From NCBI GenBank assembly GCA_964390645.1, contig CAYMLL010000168.1:1-16466 (forward strand): a stretch of 16,466 nt of DNA. The letters are read 5' to 3'. The notes below the pieces were generated by a model. The model made no database searches. It saw only the letters and a program-made list of their open reading frames with translations, and was not told the origin of the DNA. Made by a program: the position numbers and the translations under genes. Shown piece after piece: positions 1 through 6,896 of this stretch. This DNA comes from CAYMLL01 sp964390645 (lineage in GTDB: Bacteria; Planctomycetota; UBA8108). How positions within the stretch are numbered: position 1 is the stretch's first letter; every line of letters starts with the position of its first letter.

Positions 1-511
1 GAGTGGACTCCTCAGCGACAGCACCGTGTCACTTGGGTGGGGTGTGCGTCGGGGGGGGGCCTTGGTTGTCGACGGGGGCGGGGCGCGACCAGCCGGTGCC
101 GTGCGGGGTCCTGCCACCCGTGAGTCAGCGGCGGTGATGTCCACGCCCGTGGCCGCCGCTGCGGCGCTTCCGGCGCGACGCGACAGCAGGGGCGGCCTTG
201 CCGGGAGCCCTCGCGACGACCGCTGACGTCCTGCCGACGAACGACGAGGCGACCGCTCCGGCGAGGTGCAGGAGCGTGTGGCTGTCGTCGAGGAGGCGCC
301 GGCGCCGGAGCCTGGTCGAGGGGAGTGCCCTGCTCCTCACCGAACCCGGGCACCGCGAGGGCCGAGCCCTGCACACCCACCGCGCCTCTCCCGCGCCGGC
401 TCCGACACCGACCTGGAGGAACTTTTCGATCCGGGAGAATGCGACCTGCCCATCGGTTACGATGGTGCCGGGAGAGAGGCGCCTTTTCGGAAACCACGGG
501 AGGTACGGACG
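1..511. other. Left-edge region with no convincing gene
   Basis: All three forward frames hit stops by about position 226, and the open reverse frames read as Arg/Pro/Gly-rich translations of GC-rich DNA without recognisable domains. I see no tRNA or clear rho-independent terminator. A TACGAT hexamer at 458-463 resembles a -10 box about 50 bp before the next gene, but no matching -35 hexamer sits 16-18 bp upstream, so I do not call a promoter. The tail of a gene lying to the left cannot be excluded. Confidence 0.5.
498..504 (+). promoter_or_regulatory. Shine-Dalgarno deciding the start of the SUMF1-like gene
   Basis: A gggaggt run sits 7 bases before the GTG at 512. The frame stays open upstream to 266, but this site, followed at once by a textbook signal peptide, makes GTG 512 the likely start. 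Confidence 0.75.
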
Positions 512-2038
512 GTGAAACCGACCATCGCGACGTGTGGGCTGGTGCTCGTGGGGTTTCTCGTCGCCGCCTCGTACATCGGCATCCCGGCGGCGCACGCCGG
601 CGACCCGGGTGCCGGGGGGGCTGTCCTCAACGGCGACACGGACTGCAACGGCACCCGCGATATCACCGATGCGATCCTGGTGCTCAACTGGCTCTTCGTT
701 CGCGGGGACCCACCCTGTCCCCTGGCGGCGGATCAACGGATCACGGCGCTCGAGGCGGACCTCGCCGAGCGCGAAGCGGAGATCGCGCGGCTCGAGGCCG
801 AGCTTCTGAGCGCGGACGCTGCGCGGACGACCTGTGAGGACGGTCTGCGGGATGCCGAGGCGGCGCTGGTCGCCTGCGACGCCGCCGGCGTCGAGCAGGC
901 GACCGCCCTGGCCGCGGCCGAGGAGCGGATCGCTCAGCTGGAGGCTGGATTCGAGCGTCCGGGCTGCATGGATCCCGAGGCGAGGAACCACGACCCTTGT
1001 GCCGATCTGGACGACGGCAGCTGCGAGTACCCCGGGTGCACGGATCCGGACGCGGCCAACTTCGACTCCGAGGCCAACGTGGACGACGACAGCTGCGAGT
1101 ACCCCGGCTGTACGGATCCGGAGGCGATCAACTTCGATCCCGCGGCCAACGTGGACGACGGCAGCTGCGAGTACCCCGGTTGTACGGACCCGCAGGCGCA
1201 GAACTTCGATCCCGCCGCCAGAGTGGACGACGGCAGCTGTCGGTTCCCGTGCGTCGACGACTGTCCCGAGCTTCCGGGCTTCACGATCCTCGACGTCAAC
1301 GCCAGGAGGTACCGGGAGTACGAGCACGACGAGACGGGCATCATCTTCGTCCTTCTGCCGGGGGGGGAGTTCGAGATGGGGAGCCCGCCGGACGAGGCGA
1401 ACCGCCGACCCGTCGAAGGGCCGGTGCACACGGTCACCTTGAGCCCCTTCCTGATCGCGAAGCACGAGGTGACGCAGGCGGAGTACTCGCAGGTCATGGG
1501 GGTGAACCCGTCATGGTTCTCCGGCGACGATCTTCGGCCGGTGGAGCAGGTCTCGTGGATCGATCTGCAGGAAGGTGACGGCTTTCTCGCGCGAACGGGT
1601 CTGTCTTTGCCCTCGGAGGCACAGTGGGAGTACGCGGCTCGTGGCGGCACCTCGACGGCGTTCTCCTTCGGCGACGACTGTGGGAAGAACGCTTGCGGCT
1701 CCTGCGTCACGGCGGACGACTTCATGTGGTGGAGCTGTAACGCCGGGGATTCCACCCAGGCCGTCGGCGGGAAGCAGTCCAATCTCTTCGGCCTTCACGA
1801 CATGCACGGGAATGTTCATGAATGGTGCGAGGACGTGTTCGACGCGGACTTCTACGCTGACCCCGAAGCAGCCGGGCCGGATCCCGTCGCCACCGCGGAC
1901 TCCGGGGTCCGCGTCTACCGGGGCGGCAGCTGGCTGGACCGTGCCGGGAACTGTCGCTGCGCCGTCCGCCTCGGGGTTCTCCCGGGCAACCGCTACACCC
2001 ACATCGGATTTCGCCCCGTCCAGCGCCTGTCACCCTGA
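512..2038 (+). CDS. Secreted SUMF1/FGE-fold protein with half-dockerin, coiled coil and Cys/Asp repeats
   Basis: This 508-residue protein starts at GTG 512. Residues 1-29 form a signal peptide ending in PAAHA, so it is exported. A single dockerin-like repeat follows (about 41-62; GDTDCNGTRDITDA then LNWLF), where true dockerins have two. Next come a coiled coil (about 75-148) and four 24-residue repeats from residue 151 (GCxDPxAxNFDPxAxVDDGSC). The SUMF1/formylglycine-generating-enzyme domain spans about 262-505, with landmarks LPGGEFEMGS, LPSEAQWEYAARGG, HGNVHEWC, RGGSW and GFRPV. True FGEs carry a copper-binding Cys pair spaced C-x4-C before AAR. Here the tail reads GNCRCAVR, with Cys481 and Cys483, and Ala478 occupies the first Cys position. 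Formylglycine synthesis is therefore doubtful; a ligand-binding or other SUMF1-fold role on an exported scaffold is more likely. A G8 run (1370-1377) lies inside LPGGEF but the frame holds. It is convergent with the TatT-like gene. Confidence 0.88.
   Translation: MKPTIATCGLVLVGFLVAASYIGIPAAHAGDPGAGGAVLNGDTDCNGTRDITDAILVLNWLFVRGDPPCPLAADQRITALEADLAEREAEIARLEAELLSADAARTTCEDGLRDAEAALVACDAAGVEQATALAAAEERIAQLEAGFERPGCMDPEARNHDPCADLDDGSCEYPGCTDPDAANFDSEANVDDDSCEYPGCTDPEAINFDPAANVDDGSCEYPGCTDPQAQNFDPAARVDDGSCRFPCVDDCPELPGFTILDVNARRYREYEHDETGIIFVLLPGGEFEMGSPPDEANRRPVEGPVHTVTLSPFLIAKHEVTQAEYSQVMGVNPSWFSGDDLRPVEQVSWIDLQEGDGFLARTGLSLPSEAQWEYAARGGTSTAFSFGDDCGKNACGSCVTADDFMWWSCNAGDSTQAVGGKQSNLFGLHDMHGNVHEWCEDVFDADFYADPEAAGPDPVATADSGVRVYRGGSWLDRAGNCRCAVRLGVLPGNRYTHIGFRPVQRLSP
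962..1249 (+). repeat. Four tandem 72-bp repeats (24-residue Cys/Asp units)
   Basis: Units start at 962, 1034, 1106 and 1178 with an exact 72-bp period. Each encodes a GCxDPxAxNxDP...DDGSC unit with two Cys, and acidic residues that could bind calcium. The middle copies are nearly identical, while the first (GCMDPEARNHDP) and last (ending CRFP) have diverged. The 24-residue unit resembles the GCTDPxAxNY...DDGSC repeats common on exported bacterial proteins. It joins the coiled coil to the SUMF1-like domain. Confidence 0.9.
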
Positions 2039-2203
2039 GCGACCTTGCCGGCCGAGGCCCGGCTCTCGTCGCACACGGGCTCCGGGGGCCTCGCTGCTCG
2101 AGCGGTGAGCGACTCCCGCGCCGCCGCATCCTCCTGGCCGGCCGGCCGGCCTCTGGCGTCCCAGCCCTCCGGCGCTCTGTCCGGCCGGACGGCCGCTGGA
2201 GCG
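2039..2203. other. Convergent intergenic region with GGCC palindromes
   Basis: This 165-bp spacer lies between two convergent genes. It holds (GGCC)4 at 2136-2151 and the 12-bp palindrome gtccggccggac at 2179-2190. Either could fold in RNA from both strands, but neither is followed by a T-tract, so a rho-independent terminator is not supported. Confidence 0.45.
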
Positions 2204-3132
2204 TCAGAGCTCCTCGAGCAGCTCCCGCGCGCGCTTCACCCACGTCGCGTGCTCGACTGTGTGGTCGGCCGGCGCCCGTGATGCGATGACGCTTCGCAGC
2301 GCCCGACCGGCCTCCTCGTCGTCACCGTCCTCGATCAGGGCTTCCGCGAGGAAGAGGCCGTTCTCCGCGAAGTCGGGACACCCGTGGACCGCTGTCGACA
2401 GCAGCTCCAGCGCCTCCTCGAGCGTGCCGAGCGAGTAGCCGGGATAGTCGAGCGTCTCGACGATGAGCTTGCCGAGAAAGCGGCCGGGGCCGCAGTGGTC
2501 GACGCCCGGATCGTCGGCCTGCGCCGTCTTCGCGTGGTTCCGCATCCGGCGCACGAACGCCGTGTCACAGGTTCCCTTGACCTCACAGAAGGCTCCCATG
2601 GTCAGCGCGAGCTGGTAATGAGTGCGCGCTGACTCCGAGGTCCCGCGCCCGAGGGCCTCGAGGCCGACCGCGATGCCGCGTCGACCGTGCTCCAGACGCC
2701 GCTCGCGCTCGGGGTGGTTCCGCGCCAGCCAGGCGGACGCCCTCAGCACACGCCACGCGGCGGCGTGGCCGTCGCGAGAGGTCAACGAGCCGAGCGCGAA
2801 CTTGAAGGACGCCGTGACCTTCTCCACCGTTCGGGGCTCGGTGTAGAGCTCGTCGCAGTGCTCGATCCAGACGGCGAGGGCGTCGTCGTCGGGCGCGCTC
2901 TCGACGAAGGCGCCGCCNNNNNNNNNNGCGGGGGGTTCCCCGCGGCGCCGTCGGCGAGCCCCCCGGCGGGGGCGGCGGCGTGGAGGGAGGTCGCCGCCAC
3001 GCCGCCGCCCGCGCCGGCCACGTCCTCGACGGATGTGCAGCCGGACGAAAGGGCCGCCACCAGTATCACCGTCGGGAAGGCGGAACCGCGGGCGACTCGG
3101 CTACTTTGGCGGCGTCTTGACCGTGCGCGCAT
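2204..3132 (-). CDS. TatT-like (TRAP-T family) helical-repeat lipoprotein, interrupted by an assembly gap
   Basis: The gene runs from ATG 3132 to TGA 2204 and is cut by the N run. Before the gap, the product has an Arg-rich n-region, the hydrophobic stretch AFPTVILVAAL and a relaxed lipobox LSSGC (Cys32), indicating a lipoprotein. After the gap, the open frame resumes at GGAFVESAPDDDALAVW and continues for about 237 residues of helical-repeat sequence. The segment with GPGRFLGKL, YPGYSLGTLEEALELL, CPDFAENGLFLAEAL and KRARELLEEL resembles the TatT family, periplasmic TPR-like lipoproteins that partner TRAP-type binding proteins. The halves are in different frames as assembled; for a single gene the true gap length must be 2 modulo 3, not 10. 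The start overlaps the 3' end of the PhnD-like gene by 32 bp, and GTG 3069 is an alternative start. Family assignment is by remembered sequence pattern. Confidence 0.72.
2918..2927. other. Assembly gap (10 N) inside the lipoprotein gene
   Basis: This is a run of ten undetermined bases, typical of a scaffold placeholder. The right flank carries ggggggttccccgc, an inverted G/C stretch that short-read assembly often breaks on. Coding frames on the two sides do not match across ten bases, so the true gap length differs. Confidence 0.95.
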
Positions 3133-3988
3133 CGAACCGCTTCTCGATCGAGGCGAGACGCCTGGCGTCGACCTCGACGAACCCCTTGCAGCCCATCGTC
3201 GCGAGGATCTCCCGCCCCGACGTGTCCTCGTGGAGACTCCGGAACGCGTCGACGAGCCGGTCGATCTCACCAGAGTCCTTCGCCGGCTTCGGCTTGCCGC
3301 CCTTCTCGTGCTCCTTCCTGACGTCCGGCGCGAAGCTGACGACGAGGGCAACCGGCAGAGCCTCGGACTCTGCGAGCTTCGTCAGGCCTTCGAGCTTGCC
3401 GAGCGCCCCGAAGGACCGGTGCTCGCGCCCGTTGAGTATCAGAGCGACGTAGTTTCCCCGGGTCAGCTTGCGCAGCGCGCGTGACGGCCTCAGCGTCGGC
3501 TCCGGCTTCCAGTCCTCGATCGTCGCCCGGGGAAACACGACGCTGCCGACGAAGCCCGGCTCGTGGAGAGCGCCACCGGCGACCTTCTGTCCATCCAGAT
3601 CGGCGAGCGACTTCGCCGTGCCACGCCGGACCATGATGAGGTAGCGCTCGAGCGGCGTTGTCTCGAGCCTGGCGACGAGCCCGAGCCTGGCGCGGTTCTC
3701 GAGGTAGAAGCCGAGGCTGACGACGCCGAAGCGCGGCGGCGTCCTCGCGATGTCCGCGAGCGCGTTCTGCGGCACGTTGTGATAGATGGCCGAGAGGCCG
3801 TCCATCGTCGTTTTCCGCTCCAGGTAGCTCGTCAGCGTGCCGAGAAAGCCCTTCGCGGCGTCAGGAGAGCCGGGATAGCCCGACTGCACGATCGCGATGC
3901 GCACCCCCCTGGCGTCTTCAGCAGGCGCTTCGACGCTCGACCAGTGGCACGCGACGACCGTGACGAGTGAGAGGACGGTTCGCTTCAT
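3101..3988 (-). CDS. PhnD-like periplasmic substrate-binding protein
   Basis: The product has 295 residues from ATG 3988. An N-terminal export signal (MKRTVLSLVTVVAC, probable cleavage near VEAPA) is followed by a type II periplasmic-binding-protein fold resembling the phosphate/phosphonate (PhnD) family. Supporting segments are VRIAIVQSGYPGSP at the mature start, RFGVVSLGFYLENRARLGLVA, YLIMVRRGTAKSLADLDGQKV and FREDTSG-like SLHEDTSGREIL near the end. The substrate cannot be read from sequence, and no ABC permease or ATPase lies nearby. It sits 73 bp downstream of the RND transporter and overlaps the start of the TatT-like lipoprotein, so a carrier role between those two is the best contextual guess. 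No Shine-Dalgarno precedes ATG 3988; a TACAAT box lies 6 bp upstream. The frame is open to 4069, but that would place the signal peptide internally. Confidence 0.8.
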   Translation of the reverse strand: MKRTVLSLVTVVACHWSSVEAPAEDARGVRIAIVQSGYPGSPDAAKGFLGTLTSYLERKTTMDGLSAIYHNVPQNALADIARTPPRFGVVSLGFYLENRARLGLVARLETTPLERYLIMVRRGTAKSLADLDGQKVAGGALHEPGFVGSVVFPRATIEDWKPEPTLRPSRALRKLTRGNYVALILNGREHRSFGALGKLEGLTKLAESEALPVALVVSFAPDVRKEHEKGGKPKPAKDSGEIDRLVDAFRSLHEDTSGREILATMGCKGFVEVDARRLASIEKRFDARTVKTPPK

Positions 3989-3994
3989 GCGCGA

Positions 3995-4022
3995 ATTGTA
4001 GGCCGGTGAGCGCCGCGCGCAA
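3995..4022 (-). promoter_or_regulatory. Possible leaderless promoter of the PhnD-like gene
   Basis: On the minus strand, TTGCGC (4022-4017), a 16-bp spacer and TACAAT (4000-3995) precede ATG 3988 by only 6 bp. Transcription would begin at or beside the start codon. The -35 matches consensus at three of six positions, the -10 at five of six. Confidence 0.4.
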
Positions 4023-4061
4023 GCACGTTGAGCGAGTTGCGCAAGAACGGCCGGGCGACGA

Positions 4062-6773
4062 TCAGCCACCGAGCCTCGTCCGCCGTCGCTCGACGAGCGC
4101 CAGGATCGACGGGAGAAGCACCACGGTCGCCACCAGGAGGCAGGCGAGGCCGGCGACCATCATCCGTCCGAGGCTCGCAACTCCCTGGTGGCTCGCGAAG
4201 CTCATGGTGCCGAAGCCGATCATGGTCGTCAGCAGCGAGAGCGTCACCGCGGCGCATGTCGTGCGGCTGACGTCCGACGACGACCGCGACTCCCGGAAAC
4301 GGTGAACCGCGTGCACGCCACCGTCGATGCCGCAGCCGATGAGGATGGGTACGGCAAAGAAGTTGGCCAGGTTGAAGTCGAGCCCGAGCCACGGAAGCGC
4401 CTCGAGCAGCCACAGCAGACCGGCGATCAGTGGGACCATCGCCAGCAGCACCATCGGCAGGCTGCGGAGGTCGAGGAGCAGCAGCAGGAAGACGACGAGC
4501 AGCGAGTAGAGCCCCGCCTGCACGAAGCCGTCGCGCATGCGCCGCGACGACTCGTAGACCTGGATCGGCGTGCCGGTGACCTCGGGGTCGATGGCCACGA
4601 TCGCGTCGATGAACTCCTTCATGTTCGTCTCGTCCCAGATATCCTTGCGAGGATAGGCGTAGACGAGGAGCTTCTTGCCGTCCTTCGACACGAAGCGACT
4701 ACGGAGGATCGACGGCAGCGAGCTCGGCGCCAGCGGCCGCTGCCGGAGAGCGGCGCGCAGCTTGCCGAGGAGCGCTCCGAGCTCACCGAACCAGCGCTGC
4801 TGGACCGGCGCCAGCCGCTCCTGCGACGTGTCGGCTTCGTCTCCGAGCTGTGTCACGATGTTGTCGAGACGGTCGGTCAAGTTCGACAGCTGCCTCAACG
4901 CGGCGCGGCTCTCGTCGTCCTCGCGCTGCGCCAGCACGCTCTGGAGGTCGTCGAGGTCGTCGAGCAGCTCTTCACAGGTCGACGCGAGCGAGTCGGCGTC
5001 GACCTCGGAGGAGGCGGACGCGATGGCGATGTCCGCGACGGCCGTCGCTCCGCGCGCGAGTACCTCGAGCTTTCCCTCCTGTCCCCGGGGAAGAACGTCG
5101 AGGGGGCTCTCGATGCTGCCGACGATGCCTGGCTCGATCAGGGGCTCGAGCTTCCGCACCACCTCGCGGGTCTCCTCGAGATTCCCGGTGACGAAGGCCG
5201 CGTACCATGTCGCCTTCTCGGACTCCTCGATCAGCAGCATCTCGTAGTCGACCGATTCGAGGCCCGTCGCCTGCAGGTCCAGGAGGTTGGGGTTGTAGCG
5301 AGGCGTCTGGAAGCGGATCAGCGCGACGACCGACACGGTGAGGAGCACGGCGATGGCGAGGATCGGAACGCGGCAGACACGGTCGAGCAGGGGCACGCTC
5401 GGTGGTGTCACCCTTCGCAGAGCTGCCGGGTCCTTCTTGCGGCCGTCCGTGATCAGGAGCAGCACCGGTAGCAGGGTCACCATCGCGAGAAAGCAGAGGA
5501 TTACCCCGACTCCGGCGATGAAGCCGAGCTCGCGCAGGCCGGCGAAGTCGACGAGGAGCGTCGTGAAGAACGCGGCGGCCGTCGTCAGCGCGCCCGTACC
5601 GATGCCGACGCCGGTGGTCTCGAGCGTCGTGCGGATCGCATCGCGGACCGTCTTGCCGGCGGCCAGCTCCTCCTGGTAGCGCGCCACGAAGTGGATGCCG
5701 AAATCGATGCCGAGCCCGACGAGCATCGCGGCGAAGACGATCGTCAGGATCGTCAGGTAGCCGATCGTCACCGAGACGACGCCGAAGGTCAGCAGCACCG
5801 CGATGGCGAGCGTCGTGACGGCGAGAAAGGGCCGCGCCAGGCGTCGGAAGAAGATCACGAAGAGGACGAACACGCCGATGAGGGACGCGACGGTCGCCCG
5901 GCGCATGTCCCGATCCGTCGTCATCATCTCGTCGGCCTGGAAGACCGGTCGGCCCGTGAGTCCGAGCTCGACGCCCGGATGCCGCTCGCGCACGCGAGCG
6001 AGGGCGGCGCGGATCGCCAGGAGCGGTTCGCGGATCAGCTCGACCGTCTCGGTGTCCTTCGCGGTCTGCACCTCCACGAGGAGGAGCCTGTCTCCCTCGG
6101 TCGCGAGGTAGCCCCGCTCGCGCAGCGTCAGCCCTGCCGACTGCTCCAGGAGCGTGTCGAGCGGGTCGACACGACGGTTCTGGAGAGCGTCGTCCATCGA
6201 GACCAGCGCCACGTCGAGCAGACGGAAGCCCCACTCGGCGAACTCGCCATCACCCGGGTCACCCTGCGCCAGGCTGGCGGTGTCGAACGACGCCGCGAAG
6301 ACCTCGAGCAGACGCTCGAAGCGATCGACGGATCCGAGCTTCGTCAGCAGCTCACGGTTTCCTTCCAGCCAGTGCGCGAGCTGCTGGAGATCAGTGTGGT
6401 CCTGGAAGAGAAGGCCGTAGCCGATCTCGTCCAGTGGCACTCGGTGGAAGACGGACTGGACGTGCCCCTCGGCCTTCAGCGGCTCCAGCTCCTCGACGAC
6501 GGCGTCGGCGACGCGCACGGCGCGGTCGGCGTCGTCGTTGACCCGGATGACGACATAGAGGAACTCGAGGTCGGCGAACTCCTCCAGAAAGCGCAGGTAG
6601 CGCTGATTGTACTCGAGGTCCGCGGCGACGAGGTCGTTCTGGTCCGTCTTGAACTCGAGCAGGAGCAGCGCGCCGAGAACCGAGGCCACCGCAGCGACCC
6701 CGTAGGCGACGATGATTCGTCGGGGATGCGTGACGACCTGGCGACCGAGGCTCTCGAGAAGCTTCCGCAGCAT
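4062..6773 (-). CDS. RND superfamily (MMPL/HpnN-like) inner-membrane transporter
   Basis: The product has 903 residues from ATG 6773; GTG 6845 would add 24. It has the RND two-fold plan. TM1 (RRIIVAYGVAAVASVLG) is followed by a periplasmic domain, a five-helix bundle with GLGIDFGIH (Asp357) and a cytoplasmic link. A second TM, a second periplasmic domain and a final bundle with GCGIDGGVH (Asp817) complete it. Asp in these TM4/TM10-equivalent positions is the usual proton-relay residue. The second periplasmic domain contains a long coiled coil (EELLDDLDDLQSVLAQ, LSNLTDRLDNIVTQL), as in HpnN-type transporters that move hopanoids or other lipids. No hopanoid genes are visible, so the lipid substrate is inferred. 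No MFP or TolC partner is encoded here; the downstream binding protein and lipoprotein may fill those roles. It is divergent from the SGNH gene. Confidence 0.88.
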   Translation of the reverse strand: MLRKLLESLGRQVVTHPRRIIVAYGVAAVASVLGALLLLEFKTDQNDLVAADLEYNQRYLRFLEEFADLEFLYVVIRVNDDADRAVRVADAVVEELEPLKAEGHVQSVFHRVPLDEIGYGLLFQDHTDLQQLAHWLEGNRELLTKLGSVDRFERLLEVFAASFDTASLAQGDPGDGEFAEWGFRLLDVALVSMDDALQNRRVDPLDTLLEQSAGLTLRERGYLATEGDRLLLVEVQTAKDTETVELIREPLLAIRAALARVRERHPGVELGLTGRPVFQADEMMTTDRDMRRATVASLIGVFVLFVIFFRRLARPFLAVTTLAIAVLLTFGVVSVTIGYLTILTIVFAAMLVGLGIDFGIHFVARYQEELAAGKTVRDAIRTTLETTGVGIGTGALTTAAAFFTTLLVDFAGLRELGFIAGVGVILCFLAMVTLLPVLLLITDGRKKDPAALRRVTPPSVPLLDRVCRVPILAIAVLLTVSVVALIRFQTPRYNPNLLDLQATGLESVDYEMLLIEESEKATWYAAFVTGNLEETREVVRKLEPLIEPGIVGSIESPLDVLPRGQEGKLEVLARGATAVADIAIASASSEVDADSLASTCEELLDDLDDLQSVLAQREDDESRAALRQLSNLTDRLDNIVTQLGDEADTSQERLAPVQQRWFGELGALLGKLRAALRQRPLAPSSLPSILRSRFVSKDGKKLLVYAYPRKDIWDETNMKEFIDAIVAIDPEVTGTPIQVYESSRRMRDGFVQAGLYSLLVVFLLLLLDLRSLPMVLLAMVPLIAGLLWLLEALPWLGLDFNLANFFAVPILIGCGIDGGVHAVHRFRESRSSSDVSRTTCAAVTLSLLTTMIGFGTMSFASHQGVASLGRMMVAGLACLLVATVVLLPSILALVERRRTRLGG

Positions 6774-6782
6774 GGAGCGGCG

Positions 6783-6811
6783 ATTCTCTGCCAGCGCGCC
6801 GGGCACGTCAA
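6783..6811 (-). promoter_or_regulatory. Putative promoter of the RND gene set
   Basis: On the minus strand, TTGACG (6811-6806), a 17-bp spacer and GAGAAT (6788-6783) lie upstream of ATG 6773. The -35 matches consensus at five of six positions and the -10 at four of six. The -10 ends 9 bp before ATG, which would give a leader of only two or three bases. It supports ATG 6773 over GTG 6845. Confidence 0.45.
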
Positions 6812-6838
6812 CGCAGATCCGGGGCGAAGTCGGCGACG

Positions 6839-6867
6839 TTGACACGCAGCCGATCTTCTGCCAGATT
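6839..6867 (+). promoter_or_regulatory. Putative sigma70-type promoter of the SGNH-cytochrome operon
   Basis: A perfect TTGACA (6839-6844) is followed by a 17-bp spacer and CAGATT (6862-6867). The start codon is at 6897 with ggagacgagg just before it. The -10 matches consensus at only three of six positions, so the call rests mainly on the -35 and its placement in the divergent intergenic region. Confidence 0.5.
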
Positions 6868-6896
6868 CCAGTTCCCCCTTCCGGAGACGAGGTATC

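Noticed and set aside
1370..1377. G8 run as a possible frameshift in the SUMF1-like gene
   Set aside because: The reading LPGGEFEMGS on both sides is the expected family motif, so the frame is intact.
125..1465. 446-residue minus-strand open frame opposite the SUMF1-like gene
   Set aside because: It is antisense to recognisable domains and repeats on the plus strand; its VLAAAVVHVG repeats are just the complement of the 72-bp repeats.
2136..2190. GGCC palindromes as a bidirectional terminator
   Set aside because: Neither strand has a T-tract after the stem, and such palindromes are common by chance in GC-rich DNA.
2687..3484. 265-residue plus-strand frame across the first gap
   Set aside because: It reads through the ten N and is antisense to both the lipoprotein and the PhnD-like gene, which have clear signal peptides.
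4188..6842. Long plus-strand open frames (4188-5471 and 5691-6842)
   Set aside because: They are antisense to the RND transporter, have biased Arg/Glu/Asp composition and show no signal peptide or domain.
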